A stretch of DNA of 64,000 nucleotides from Acetobacter sp. 46_36 (GCA_001917135.1 MNTT01000008.1:62001-126000), one strand, 5' to 3'; counted from the first letter of the stretch, positions 1 to 8,892 are shown. Numbers and translations are program-made. Notes: generated by a model not told the origin, from the letters alone.

Positions 1-26
1 ATGCCGGCACCACATCGCTACCACCG

Positions 27-647
27 TCATTTCAAAAACTCCTTTACCGGCGCATAAGATCTCCGGTGTTCGGGCGTAACGCCAAACCGTTTCAATCCCT
101 CAATATGCGCTTTCGTACCGTAACCGGCATTTTTCTCAAAGCCGTATCCCGGATACTGCGTTGCCATCTGTTCCATCAGCCGGTCGCGATAAACTTTGGC
201 TAAAATGGAAGCCGCGGCAATAGAATAAGACTTCGCGTCCCCTTTTACCACCGCCCGCACCGCACAGCCAAAATCTTTCGGCGTTCTGTTCCCGTCAACC
301 AGCACCATATCCGCAGCAATATCGGCCGCCGCCATTGCCCGTTTCATTGCCAGAAACGACGCATTTAAGATATTGATTTCATCAATTTCCCGTGCCGAGG
401 CCTGCCCGATTCCCAGCCGCACCGTTCCCTTTTTTGCTTCTTCTTGCAGCAGGCTATACAACATTTCTCTTTTCTTTTTGGAAAGCTTTTTGGAGTCATT
501 CAGATTTTCTAACAGCCGGATGTCAACTTTCCGGTTCAAAAAAACAGCACACCCGGCAACCACCGGTCCGACCCACGGGCCGCGCCCGGCTTCATCAACG
601 CCGGCAACAACCCCGCCGGTCTCATCTTCAAGTAAAAAATCAGGCAT
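27..647 (-). CDS. rnhB: Ribonuclease HII
   Basis: This 206-residue protein removes ribonucleotides and RNA primers from RNA-DNA hybrids in the cytoplasm. The N-terminal signature GVDEAGRGP carries the catalytic D18 and E19; the other two acidic residues are D118 (LVDGN) and D137 (KGD), followed by the family block SIAAASILAKV. The frame is open further upstream to 761, but I chose the ATG at 647 because AAGGAG lies 8 nt before it and the residues upstream are translated tandem repeat. Length is normal for bacterial RNase HII. It lies downstream of the rhodanese gene on the same strand, separated by a repeat array. Family assignment is secure. Confidence 0.96.
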   Translation of the reverse strand: MPDFLLEDETGGVVAGVDEAGRGPWVGPVVAGCAVFLNRKVDIRLLENLNDSKKLSKKKREMLYSLLQEEAKKGTVRLGIGQASAREIDEINILNASFLAMKRAMAAADIAADMVLVDGNRTPKDFGCAVRAVVKGDAKSYSIAAASILAKVYRDRLMEQMATQYPGYGFEKNAGYGTKAHIEGLKRFGVTPEHRRSYAPVKEFLK

Positions 648-662
648 ACCGCCTCTCCTTCG

Positions 663-970
663 TCCGAAACGATATCCTATCCAACACCCCCGCTTCGTTC
701 TCGCCAAAAACGGCAGCTTGCCGACATATCGCTTTCCCTTTGTCCAAACGACACCTCTCACAACCCCATTTCACTCTCGCCTGAAACGGCAGCTTGCCGA
801 CATATCGCTTTCCCTTTGTCCAAACGATATCCCTCACAACACCGTTTCGTTCTCGCCAAAAACGGCGGTTTGCCGGCATATCGCTTTCCCTTTGTCCAAA
901 CGACATCCCACACAACACCGTTTCGCTCTCGTCAGAAACGGTATTATGCCGGTATATCGCTCCTTATAAC
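663..970. repeat. Four-copy 76-bp degenerate tandem repeat
   Basis: Four head-to-tail copies start near 663, 743, 819 and 895. The last three have an exact 76-bp period and the first is about 80 bp. Each carries the motif TATCGCTTTCCCTTTGTCC, and the better copies have a small CGGCA-GCT-TGCCG hairpin. The copies fall in different reading frames, so the array is not coding. It fills the space between the rhodanese stop (1013) and the rnhB start. Confidence 0.85.
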
Positions 971-1012
971 CAAAACGATAATACCCTATTGCCTTTATAA
1001 CTCAACAATTTT

Positions 1013-1324
1013 TTAATTTTTAAGCACTCTTACGCCCTCATACTCTGCTTCGATTATACCGCCGACGACAACTGCGACATTCGGATAACCCGCCTCTTCA
1101 AACTTCTCGGCAACCTCCGAAGCAACGCCGCCCGACGTACAGAGAATATTAACCAGCTTGTCGCCGCCGGGATTATATTCCGCCATAAACTTGTCCGGAT
1201 CTACTTTATCCGCTTTTATGACAATATGCGGCAAAGCCAAACGCTCATGCGCATATTCGTCCGCCCCGCGCACATCAAGAATAATCGAATCTTTGTCCAG
1301 GCTTTCCGGTTTTACAAAACGCAT
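1013..1324 (-). CDS. Single-domain rhodanese-like protein
   Basis: A 103-residue stand-alone rhodanese domain. It opens with an LDVRGADEY block typical of the fold, and the active-site loop has C62 in the context LCTSGGVAS, where the family carries a persulfide during sulfur transfer. The loop LCTSGG differs from the classical CRxGxR, so the sulfur acceptor is unknown. It ends with the usual VGGI segment. A strong AAGGAGGAG ribosome binding site precedes the ATG. There is no signal peptide, so it is probably cytoplasmic. Domain call is secure; the physiological role is open. Confidence 0.85.
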   Translation of the reverse strand: MRFVKPESLDKDSIILDVRGADEYAHERLALPHIVIKADKVDPDKFMAEYNPGGDKLVNILCTSGGVASEVAEKFEEAGYPNVAVVVGGIIEAEYEGVRVLKN

Positions 1325-1393
1325 CGGCTCCTCCTTCTTTGTCTTCCATAAACATAAGCCTGTTATGTAGCGGTTAAACCTCTATTTTAGTTT

Positions 1394-1424
1394 AAAAAGC
1401 AAAAACGGCTGCAATTGCAGCCGT
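1394..1424 (-). terminator. Intrinsic terminator of the lipoprotein gene
   Basis: A perfect 20-bp palindrome (ACGGCTGCAA and its complement, 1405-1424) is followed on the minus strand by two T5 runs. It lies 150 nt downstream of the minus-strand lipoprotein gene. Confidence 0.75.
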
Positions 1425-1575
1425 CTCCCTCTCTCATATTTTCCGCCGTTCCTCACAAGCGCCCCTTCCGGTACATTCCGTTCCCGGAAACGCGCCCTCT
1501 GCCAAAAGCCGCCCTTTTCTCAAAGCGCTGACTTTTATCCAGACGCCGGCTTTTGCCTACACGCAGCCCTTTTGC

Positions 1576-2355
1576 CTAAAGCGCCAGAACTTTATACTCG
1601 ATTCCGCTCTCGTCAGCACCGAGAACTTCGATTTTTATCGTGCCGATGTTTACGTTTTTGTCATACATCGGAAATTTATACGTTTTGTTTTCTTCCAAAG
1701 GCATACCGTTATTCGGCACTACCGTTTTATATTTAAAGACCATCTTGTAGTCTTCAATGCCTGCATAACGGACTTCAAAGCTTGAAAGCATATCTTCCTC
1801 GCCCGAGCGGCTCTTAAGCTCGTTTTGGAATTTCAAATCTTCCGGCTCCAGCTGAAAAGCAGTTTCCAGCAAAGCCAGCCGGTCATTGTAAATTCTTCCT
1901 ACGCGCGGATAAATGTTTCCGTTTCCGTCCAACAGAACGATATCGCCAAAGCGATTCGGTTCGACCATCCGGTAAATATGCTCGTTAATTTCAACCTCAC
2001 CGATGATTTTATATACCTGCTCGTCCGAAAACTGTACCGGAACCGTATAGGAAACCAGCGCCCCTTTCTTCGTCGGCCGAACAATCTCATCGGAATAAAC
2101 TTCCTTTTCAAACACTTTGGAAGAAACGACGATTCCGCCCGGAACGGCATGGCGTACCACGCCTGCTTCATAATCGCTGACGGTTTCTGTTTCCTTCTCT
2201 ACGCTGGAAAACTCGTCCGTATCGTAATAGCGGATATTGTAAGTATAGAAAAAATCATTAAACGTATTGCGTTTCCCGAGAGTATAGTCGCCTTTCATAT
2301 AGTATGAACACGAAGCTACTGCCAATGCTGCCAGACCGATAAATATTTTTTTCAT
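1576..2355 (-). CDS. Putative lipoprotein of unknown function
   Basis: A 259-residue protein starting at the ATG at 2355 (weak AAGAGA upstream), not at the earlier in-frame start at 2385. The N-terminus MKKIFIGLAALAVASC is a lipoprotein signal, with V-A-S-C as lipobox and the cysteine as lipidation site. The mature part is rich in Tyr, Val and charged residues with a beta-strand pattern. I recognise no catalytic motif or named family. It is divergent from prmA and closed by a clear terminator. A second copy-like stretch of its 3' end lies just past the stop (about 1513-1540). Envelope location is well supported; function is unknown. Confidence 0.8.
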   Translation of the reverse strand: MKKIFIGLAALAVASCSYYMKGDYTLGKRNTFNDFFYTYNIRYYDTDEFSSVEKETETVSDYEAGVVRHAVPGGIVVSSKVFEKEVYSDEIVRPTKKGALVSYTVPVQFSDEQVYKIIGEVEINEHIYRMVEPNRFGDIVLLDGNGNIYPRVGRIYNDRLALLETAFQLEPEDLKFQNELKSRSGEEDMLSSFEVRYAGIEDYKMVFKYKTVVPNNGMPLEENKTYKFPMYDKNVNIGTIKIEVLGADESGIEYKVLAL

Positions 2356-2446
2356 AATATAATCTCTTGTTAACGTTTTCCTCACTAATATTTATGCATC
2401 TTGAAATACAACTTGTAAACAAAAAAAATATTTTTGAGGCAAACCT

Positions 2447-3319
2447 ATGCATAACCCTGGCAAAAGCTGCAAACTGATAAAATTCTCCCCTCTAGCGTCC
2501 CTCCCCGAAGCCGAAGCGGAATTTCTGGAAGAAACCTTTGACGTCGTTGCCGTCAATTATACCGACGACGGTCTTGAAGAATACGTCGGCTACGCGCCGC
2601 TGGATTTCGATGCCGAAGATTTCCGCCGCCGGGTTGCCGCACGCGGCCTGAAATTGCCGCCGTTTTGCGAAGAAACGCTGGAAAGCAAAAACTGGCTGAA
2701 AGAAAACGTCATAAAATTTGCCCCGTTTGAAATCGGTGCGTTTATGGTTTACGGCATTCATGAAGCAGCCTGCCCGCCCACAGAAAAAATTCCGGTGCAG
2801 GTCTATGCCGCCACCGCTTTCGGGTCCGAACACCAGACGACAAAAATGTGCCTGTCGCTCATCAGCCGGCTGTATGAGGACTTTCCCACACCCCAAAAAA
2901 TTCTCGATATGGGAACCGGCTCCGGCATTCTTTCCGTTGCCGCTGCCAAAATCTGGCATCAGACGCCGCAGATTATTGCCGCCGATATTGACGCTGAGGC
3001 AGTCGATGTCGCCGCCAGCAATGCCGTAACTAACGGTGTGGAAAAAAACATCGCCGCAATCTTAAGCGACGGATATGCCAACCCGGCCATTGCCGCCGCC
3101 GCACCGTACGACCTGATTTTTGCCAACATCCTCGCCAACCCGCTGCGGGAAATGTCTGCCGCGGCATACGCAAATCTCCGCCCCGGCGGCTGTTACTTAA
3201 TTTCGGGATTTATTGACAATCAGGAAAACGATATTATAGAACATCATCTGCAGACCGGTTTCAAATTGCTGCAAACCTGCCGGATAGAAAACTGGCGCGC
3301 CGCCCTCCTGCAAAAATAA
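2447..3319 (+). CDS. prmA: Ribosomal protein L11 methyltransferase
   Basis: A 290-residue SAM-dependent enzyme that methylates ribosomal protein L11. The N-terminal third is the L11-binding region. The Rossmann methyltransferase core begins with motif I ILDMGTGSGILSVAAAK (about residues 149-165), followed by the acidic strand AADIDAEAV. Motif IV is FANILANPL, close to the NxLxxPL seen in protein N-methyltransferases of this group. A GAGG sequence 8 nt before the ATG supports the start. Length matches alphaproteobacterial PrmA. It is followed on the same strand by aminopeptidase P. Confidence 0.93.
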   Translation: MHNPGKSCKLIKFSPLASLPEAEAEFLEETFDVVAVNYTDDGLEEYVGYAPLDFDAEDFRRRVAARGLKLPPFCEETLESKNWLKENVIKFAPFEIGAFMVYGIHEAACPPTEKIPVQVYAATAFGSEHQTTKMCLSLISRLYEDFPTPQKILDMGTGSGILSVAAAKIWHQTPQIIAADIDAEAVDVAASNAVTNGVEKNIAAILSDGYANPAIAAAAPYDLIFANILANPLREMSAAAYANLRPGGCYLISGFIDNQENDIIEHHLQTGFKLLQTCRIENWRAALLQK

Positions 3320-3399
3320 CATCGGCAAATCGGCGGTTTCTCCGCTGCAGAAACACCCGCTCGGAGCATCCGCCACCCCTAACTAACGGAGTTAATGCA

Positions 3400-5076
3400 A
3401 TGGACATTAAAAGCATTCAAAAAGAACTGAAAGCGCAAAAACTCTCCGGAAGGATATTTACGCTCGGCAACCTGTTTATCGGCGAAGACATTCTTCCCGA
3501 AGAAAACCGGATATGCGAATTGACCGGCTTCACCGGTTCCTACGCTCTTCTGTTTGTAACGCCTGCCAAAGCATACCTGTTTGTTGACGGACGCTACGAA
3601 CTCCAAGCCAAAAAGGAAGTAAATCTCCGCCGGATTGAAATCGTTAAGCTGTCAGAAATAAGCTTTTGTTCATGGCTGAAAAACAATTTCGCCAAGTCCT
3701 CCGCCCGCATTGCCTACAACCCTTGGATAATCAGCCTGAGCACGCTCAACGGGCTGAAGAAGCTGCTGCCCGCCGCCGAATTTATCCCTGCCGCCAATGC
3801 CGGCAGGCTGTTAAGCCCCAAGCCGGTAAAAGTCTTCACGCATCAGAAAAAATTTACCGGACAGGTTTCCAAAGACAAACTGGCGCAATTCGCCGCCCAT
3901 ATCAAAAAATGCGGGCTTGACGCTTTTCTCGTTACTTCGGCCGCCAGTACATCATGGCTGTTAAACCTGCGCTCCAACGCTTTACCGTACACGCCGGTTT
4001 TTCGCGCCTATGTTCTGGTTGAAAAGAACGGTGCATACAAAGTCTTTGCCGAAAATACCGACTACGAAACCGCGCTGCCGTTCGCAAAGCTTGCCGAAAT
4101 TCTGCCCCGTTATGCCAAACTCGGCGCCGACTTCTGCTCAACGCCCGCCGCCATCGCCGGTTTTGCACCGCAGCTTGCCGACACGGCCGATGCCGTTGCC
4201 GCCATGAAAGCCGTCAAAAACCCGACAGAACTGAAAGGAATGCGCAATGCACATCTGCGCGACGGCGTTGCCCTGACCAAATTCCTGTTCTGGCTTTCCA
4301 AGAATTACAAAGGAAAAACCGAAACCGAGGTTGCCGAAAAACTGCTGGCATTCCGCAAAAAAGAACTGAATTTCTATTCAGAGAGTTTTGCCGCCATCGC
4401 CGGATTCGGCGCCAACGCCGCCGTTGTCCATTATCACGCCGACGAAAAAAGCGCCGCAGTCCTCAAAAAAAACGCCGTCCTGCTTTTAGACAGCGGCGGA
4501 CAGTATTATGACGGCACCACCGACGTAACCCGCACCATCGCCCTTGGCGAACCGTCCGCGGATATGACAGAAAAAAACACCCTCGTCTTAAAAGCGCACA
4601 TCGCCCTGGCCTCCGCCGTCTTTCCGCAGCAGACTTCCGGCAGCGAGCTGGATTTGATTGCCCGCCAGCCGCTGCTGAAACAGGGACTGGATTATGAACA
4701 CGGCACCGGACATGGCGTCGGTTTCTTCTCCGACGTCCACGAAGGCCCGGCAAGAATTTCCGTCCACGCAAAAAACAGTGCGCCGCTCGCTGCCGGTATG
4801 GTAACGTCGATTGAACCCGGATACTACAAGGAAAACGCTTTCGGTATCCGGATTGAAAACCTTTACACCGTCAAACCGGCCAAAAATCCGAAATATCTCC
4901 ATTTTGAAGTTTTAACCCTGGCTCCTATTGATAAAAAGCTGATTAACAAATATATGTTGACGACGGAAGAACTGACGTGGCTCAACCGCTATCACCGCCA
5001 GGTTTTCCTGAGCCTGAAGAAATATCTGACGCGCCAGGAACTGGAATGGCTGCGCGAAGCCTGCGCCCCGCTCTGA
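3400..5076 (+). CDS. Xaa-Pro aminopeptidase (aminopeptidase P, M24B)
   Basis: A 558-residue metalloprotease that releases N-terminal residues preceding proline. It has the long three-part architecture: two creatinase-like N-terminal domains (about 1-290) and a C-terminal pita-bread domain. Metal ligands are visible in order: the aspartates of GGQYYDGTTDVTRT, the histidine of YEHGTGHGVG, and the glutamates of TSIEPGYY and FGIRIENLY. No signal peptide is present, so it should be cytoplasmic. It follows prmA by 80 nt. Its terminal sequence, including the TGA stop, is echoed 75 bp downstream. Confidence 0.92.
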   Translation: MDIKSIQKELKAQKLSGRIFTLGNLFIGEDILPEENRICELTGFTGSYALLFVTPAKAYLFVDGRYELQAKKEVNLRRIEIVKLSEISFCSWLKNNFAKSSARIAYNPWIISLSTLNGLKKLLPAAEFIPAANAGRLLSPKPVKVFTHQKKFTGQVSKDKLAQFAAHIKKCGLDAFLVTSAASTSWLLNLRSNALPYTPVFRAYVLVEKNGAYKVFAENTDYETALPFAKLAEILPRYAKLGADFCSTPAAIAGFAPQLADTADAVAAMKAVKNPTELKGMRNAHLRDGVALTKFLFWLSKNYKGKTETEVAEKLLAFRKKELNFYSESFAAIAGFGANAAVVHYHADEKSAAVLKKNAVLLLDSGGQYYDGTTDVTRTIALGEPSADMTEKNTLVLKAHIALASAVFPQQTSGSELDLIARQPLLKQGLDYEHGTGHGVGFFSDVHEGPARISVHAKNSAPLAAGMVTSIEPGYYKENAFGIRIENLYTVKPAKNPKYLHFEVLTLAPIDKKLINKYMLTTEELTWLNRYHRQVFLSLKKYLTRQELEWLREACAPL

Positions 5077-5162
5077 TACGACGGCGCCGTCCCTGTTCGG
5101 GCATAAGCGCGCACTCCCCCTGCACAGATACAGCCGCACGCCCTGCTCTGATACGAAGCCGC
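5069..5162. repeat. Echo of the aminopeptidase P gene 3' end
   Basis: The last codons and stop (CTCTGATACGA at 5071) recur at 5146, with a weaker half copy near 5125. The copies sit in the 160-bp spacer before the next gene. I see no terminator hairpin here. Confidence 0.55.
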
Positions 5163-5236
5163 AAAACCGCATCCAATCTTGATTCGCGCCGCCCATTGAC
5201 CGTTTACTCCCGTCCCTGTTTACACAAGAGGTAAAT

Positions 5237-5767
5237 ATGCATCTGACCGCCGGATTGTACATCATCCTGTTTTCTTTATCGGCATTAACGGCCGCCTCCC
5301 GTCCTGCTGCCGGAAGCCCCGGTTTCCCCCCATCCCCGCTTGCCGCTGTTTTTCCTGCCGGAAACTCCGGCACTGCCCCGTTCCCGGCCGACACTGCCCC
5401 GGACCTGCAAAACCTCTACCAAAACCCGGAAGGAAAAAGACTTCCCGAGGCAATCATTTTTTATAATTCGGCCAATCCCTGTTTTGGCTGCCAACAAGCC
5501 ATAAACATGGCCGTCCGTGTCCTCAGAAAAAATTATCGCGGCCGGATGCACGCCTACCTTATAGATGCAGCCAAACACCCCGAATTCATCAGTACCTTCA
5601 AACTGCGCGGGCCGCTCAACCTTGTCCTCGTCCGCATCTCTGACGGCGCCTCATTCGGATATGCAAAAATAAGCGGTCTGCAAAGCGAAACCGGCGATGC
5701 AGATGCTTTCACCGCCCTCATAACGGAAAAAATCGGCAATTTTTTAAACCTCCTGCCGGAAAATTAG
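5237..5767 (+). CDS. Exported CXXC (thioredoxin-fold-like) protein
   Basis: A 176-residue protein with an N-terminal hydrophobic segment (about residues 2-20) that looks like a signal peptide, followed by a Pro/Ala/Gly-rich linker to about residue 55. The folded part starts with IIFYNSANPCFGCQQA, a beta strand leading into a C-F-G-C redox motif, as in thioredoxin-like proteins. A possible cis-proline strand is seen at LRGPLNLVLVR. It may act as a periplasmic thiol-disulfide protein, but the substrate is unknown and overall similarity to a named family is weak. AAGAGG precedes the ATG. It lies downstream of aminopeptidase P. Confidence 0.7.
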   Translation: MHLTAGLYIILFSLSALTAASRPAAGSPGFPPSPLAAVFPAGNSGTAPFPADTAPDLQNLYQNPEGKRLPEAIIFYNSANPCFGCQQAINMAVRVLRKNYRGRMHAYLIDAAKHPEFISTFKLRGPLNLVLVRISDGASFGYAKISGLQSETGDADAFTALITEKIGNFLNLLPEN

Positions 5768-5806
5768 GAATTTGCTAAGTATCTGTCTTATATGCTGACA
5801 AATATA

Positions 5807-5836
5807 TTTACACCGTACCGCTTTTTATGCTATACT
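5807..5836 (+). promoter_or_regulatory. Sigma-70-type promoter
   Basis: TTTACA (5807-5812), an 18-bp spacer and TATACT (5831-5836). It would start transcription about 17 nt before the ATG at 5860, just ahead of its AAGGAGAG ribosome binding site. Confidence 0.55.
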
Positions 5837-5859
5837 CATAAAAAAGCAAGGAGAGAGTT

Positions 5860-6498
5860 ATGAATAAAATTCTAAACTGGTTTAAATTCTGGGAAACAAA
5901 AGAACAGCCGTATGTCAAACCGCAGAAATTCGTGGATTTGAAACGGACAAACTCTATTGTCAGCTTTATTCATCCGGGGCACCCCCTGTATGACAACATC
6001 GCTGCCAAAGAAGAAAACCGGCTCCGCATTCTGGCTCCGAACGAAACCGCTTACAGCGAAAACAGCCTGACGCACAATTTTGCGGCCATCGTCATATACA
6101 ACGGCCTAAACTATCTTATCATCAATTCGCTTAAACATTTTAAGGAACAAAGCATCGGCGGCCTGCTCCAGTTTGATGAAAACATCTATAACGTCATTCC
6201 TTTTTTTGAAGACGAAGAAGAATACCAAACTGCCAGCGACTACACTTTCCGCGAAACGTATGAATATGACCACCCCGTTGAAAGTTACGCTTTCCTTGCC
6301 GAACAAAACGGAAAAAGCGTCAAAATAACGCTTGACCATGGCAAAAAGCCGGTAAACGTCAAAATGATAGATGAAAAGCGCAGCCTTTTCACCGCCAAAC
6401 TCACGGCAGAGCAGGTTGAACTTATCGATTATGTCGTCATGCCGGCATTAAATGCCTATACGGAAATCCTGAACAAACGCAAATCCCGCGCCTCATAG
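5860..6498 (+). CDS. Hypothetical cytoplasmic protein
   Basis: A 212-residue soluble protein with no signal peptide or membrane segment. It begins with a Trp/Phe-rich amphipathic stretch (NWFKFWET) and contains an acidic patch FFEDEEEYQ near the middle and a basic C-terminus NKRKSRAS. I recognise no family motif. The start is firm: AAGGAGAGAG lies 5 nt before the ATG and a good promoter lies just upstream. It is monocistronic and closed by the bidirectional terminator at 6636. Confidence 0.75.
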   Translation: MNKILNWFKFWETKEQPYVKPQKFVDLKRTNSIVSFIHPGHPLYDNIAAKEENRLRILAPNETAYSENSLTHNFAAIVIYNGLNYLIINSLKHFKEQSIGGLLQFDENIYNVIPFFEDEEEYQTASDYTFRETYEYDHPVESYAFLAEQNGKSVKITLDHGKKPVNVKMIDEKRSLFTAKLTAEQVELIDYVVMPALNAYTEILNKRKSRAS

Positions 6499-6635
6499 AA
6501 CTCCGCAGCTGCTTTTCGCCGGCAGTCGCTGCCTGCAAAATTCCATCTCTCCGCAACGGCAGCCCCCGGATTTTATCCTTTCGCCTCCGTATCCCTAAGA
6601 TGCCGCAGTCTGTTTTGAGGCTTCCTGTTGCAAAA

Positions 6636-6669
6636 AAATAAACGGCAGTTTTACACCTGCCGTTTATTT
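6636..6669. terminator. Bidirectional intrinsic terminator
   Basis: A 13-bp perfect inverted repeat (AAATAAACGGCAG and its complement, 8-nt loop) lies between convergent genes. The right arm is partly repeated once more downstream. Confidence 0.8.
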
Positions 6670-6705
6670 CACACCTGCCGTTTATCTGCATTCTCCGCCT
6701 GCGCA

Positions 6706-7725
6706 TCAGACCACAAACGGCACGCAAGTTCCGTTCGGAGCCTCAATGCGGTTTCCTTCCGGCGTTAAAAAGCTTCCGATTCCGCTGCGGGAAAAATGCA
6801 GCCACCCGTTTTCGAAAAAACGCACGATAATATGCTCGTTGCGTTCCGAGCTTCCGAACAAAATGCACGGAACATCCTGCTCCGTCTCATACAGCTGCAA
6901 ATCAAACACATTTGTTTCCAAAATCGTGCCGTCAGCAGCTACAAGCTTCCATTCTGTTCCAAACTGCCGGAAAGACATGCCGTTTTTAAACATAATTATG
7001 TCCGAAAGGCCTTCGTCGCACAACTGCAAACGTTCATCGTACAAATCGATTTCTCCGCCGGAAAGCCTCTTCACCCAAAGACAGCCGGATTTATGCCATA
7101 CCGGCCGAAAAGCCGCATCTGACAAAACAAATCCTCCGTTAGGAAGATAAAGGTATCGCCCCCGCCGCGTCAATTCAGCCTTTATATTGCCGAATACCGC
7201 GTCGCGGTGCTGCAAGACTGACATATCCCCGTCGCTCAAAGCAAAAACCAGGCTGCCCGTACCGCTGCCCTGATAAATCTTCAAGTCTTCGGTACATACC
7301 TTTGCAAAAATCTGCCAACGTTTGGAAAAAAGGCTGACAGAAATCTGTCGTTCAAAACACAGGCCCAAAATCTGGTAAACGTTCCACTCCTGTCCCTGCA
7401 CGCGCAAAGCCAACCAACTGCTGCCGGCGATTTCAGCCTTGTCTGCCGTTGCAATAACAGTTCCCTGCGGCGTTTCAAACGTCCAATTCTGTCCCTTTCG
7501 CTTTTTTTTGAGAACAAACCCGTTTTTAAAAACAAAAACATCGTCCAGAAAATCGTCCGCTTTGTGGCCAGAGTGGTCATAAAGCGTTACGCCGTTTTCC
7601 CCCAGCAGGGCAAAACTACCGTCATCAAACCGACGCGCGCCGAAACAGACGCCGTAACTCTCCTGGCTTTCCCCGCGCACAACAACTCTGGGCGTTAGAA
7701 AACCTGTAACAAATTTTGGTTCCAT
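6706..7725 (-). CDS. Beta-repeat protein of unknown function (WG-repeat-like)
   Basis: A 339-residue protein beginning at the ATG at 7725 (MEPKFVTGF); an earlier in-frame ATG at 7776 would add 17 residues with no better ribosome binding site. There is no signal peptide after this start. The sequence is beta-rich and internally repeated. One block runs LYDHSG, then FVFKNG, W and GTVIA; a second about 170 residues later runs LYDERL, then IIMFKNG, W and DGTIL. These FxNG-W-DGT units recall WG (KWG) repeats, which form beta-propeller-like scaffolds. Function is unknown. It is convergent with the previous gene. Confidence 0.65.
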   Translation of the reverse strand: MEPKFVTGFLTPRVVVRGESQESYGVCFGARRFDDGSFALLGENGVTLYDHSGHKADDFLDDVFVFKNGFVLKKKRKGQNWTFETPQGTVIATADKAEIAGSSWLALRVQGQEWNVYQILGLCFERQISVSLFSKRWQIFAKVCTEDLKIYQGSGTGSLVFALSDGDMSVLQHRDAVFGNIKAELTRRGRYLYLPNGGFVLSDAAFRPVWHKSGCLWVKRLSGGEIDLYDERLQLCDEGLSDIIMFKNGMSFRQFGTEWKLVAADGTILETNVFDLQLYETEQDVPCILFGSSERNEHIIVRFFENGWLHFSRSGIGSFLTPEGNRIEAPNGTCVPFVV

Positions 7726-7905
7726 ACAAATTGAATTTATGATAAATAATAAAAATAATTGTTTGCATACACACACTAAATTGACTGCATAATCTTATAA
7801 AATCCGCACCAGTATAGAACAAAGTTCATGCTTGTCAAATGTTATCGTCCCTTTAAAAAAGCCATCGGAAAATTATATAATCCATACGACCAAAGGAGAA
7901 AACGC

Positions 7906-8130
7906 ATGGGAAAAATCATAACCTATATCATCTATTTTCTGGTTGCCGTTGCCATTTATGTTCTGATAAGAGCAGCCTTTACCGGCAGCATTAATTCCAA
8001 CACCACCATCGGCGAAGCCGCCACGGAAGTCAAAGACGGCAGCGTCCAAACTTTAAAGGAGATAAAAAATGATGCTTCTTCTGCTATTGACAATCTGAAA
8101 AACAAAGCCGAAACACCCAAGCAGCCGTAA
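7906..8130 (+). CDS. Small single-pass membrane protein
   Basis: A 74-residue protein with one membrane helix (about residues 4-24, IITYIIYFLVAVAIYVLI) followed by a hydrophilic, probably helical tail ending NKAETPKQP. The frame is open from 7828, but the ATG at 7906 is preferred: AAAGGAG lies 8 nt before it, a TATAAT box sits at 7876-7881, and the membrane helix then begins right after the N-terminus. No family recognised. It is convergent with rplQ, with a terminator between them. Confidence 0.72.
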   Translation: MGKIITYIIYFLVAVAIYVLIRAAFTGSINSNTTIGEAATEVKDGSVQTLKEIKNDASSAIDNLKNKAETPKQP

Positions 8131-8185
8131 GGCTTTGCCGCTTTGGCCGGCCGGGCTGCCGTTTTTTCGTATTCCGGTTCAGACC

Positions 8186-8222
8186 AAAAAAGGGAGCGGT
8201 TCCATACCGCTCCCTGCTTTTT
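8186..8222. terminator. Bidirectional intrinsic terminator
   Basis: GGGAGCGG (8192-8199) pairs with CCGCTCCC (8207-8214) across a 7-nt loop, with A6 on one side and a T-rich run on the other. It serves the small membrane protein gene and possibly rplQ. Confidence 0.85.
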
Positions 8223-8357
8223 CTCTGTCAGTTTACATTAAGCATCACACTTAAACTGCATAACCAAACTGCCGACAAGCCGGCAAAACTCAACCAACTG
8301 TATCAGATGCAAAATCCGAACCGCCGGATAAACCGTTTCGTTTAACCAAACCGCCCG

Positions 8358-8452
8358 GCTAAGCATCTCACCCACCGCTGGCTAAGCCGCAATACGCATA
8401 TCGCAGCCGCTTAAGCTGCAACACGCACAATACTGCAGATTAAGCCGCAGCA
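8358..8452. repeat. Degenerate 29-bp repeats copying the rplQ 3' end
   Basis: The stop-codon sequence TTAAGCCGCA of rplQ (read on the plus strand) recurs as TAAGC-type copies at about 8360, 8383 and 8412, spaced 23, 29 and 29 bp. The copies lie beyond the stop codon and do not form a frame. Confidence 0.6.
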
Positions 8453-8892
8453 GCCTCGCTGCTGTTAGCGGCAGCCTCTGCTGCAGCCTTTTCAGCCTTA
8501 ACGCGTTCAATGTCTTTCAGACCTTTGGCATTGACATCTCTGTCAACCAATTCGATAACAGCCATCGGCGCACAGTCGCCGTATCTGTAACCAGCCTTCA
8601 AAACGCGCGTATAACCGCCGTTGCGTTCTTTATAGCGTTCAGCCAAAACAGAAAAAAGCTTCGCTACGACATCTTTGTCGCGCAGGAAAGACAATGCCAG
8701 ACGGCGGGAATTCAAATCGCCCTTCTTCGCATAGGTAATCATGCTTTCGGCAAAAGTTCTCAGTTCTTTTGCTCTCGGCAGCGTAATCGTTATCTGTTCA
8801 TGCGTCAATAAAGCGTTTGTCAGATTGGCAAACAAAGCTCTTCTCTGGCTCTTCGGCATATTAAACCGTCTGTGTGCATCACCGTGTCTCAT
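8440..8892 (-). CDS. rplQ: 50S ribosomal protein L17
   Basis: A 150-residue L17 that binds 23S rRNA near the tunnel exit. The conserved N-terminus MRHGDAHRRFNM, the THEQITITLPRAKELR block and NGGYTRVLK identify it. The last 30 residues are an Ala/Glu-rich tail beyond the usual fold. The striking feature is location: rplQ normally follows rpoA, but here rpoA ends at 56856 and is closed by its own terminator, so rplQ is a solitary gene about 48 kb away on the same strand. Degenerate copies of its 3' end lie just downstream. Confidence 0.96.
   Translation of the reverse strand: MRHGDAHRRFNMPKSQRRALFANLTNALLTHEQITITLPRAKELRTFAESMITYAKKGDLNSRRLALSFLRDKDVVAKLFSVLAERYKERNGGYTRVLKAGYRYGDCAPMAVIELVDRDVNAKGLKDIERVKAEKAAAEAAANSSEAAAA

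Noticed and set aside
640..918. Minus-strand frame through the 76-bp array as a repeat protein
   Set aside because: The 76-bp period is not a multiple of three, so each copy is read in a different frame and the peptide is not repetitive in a protein sense.
373..969. Plus-strand open frame of 198 codons opposite rnhB and the 76-bp repeats
   Set aside because: It is antisense to rnhB and then runs through tandem repeats; no ribosome binding site and no family signature.
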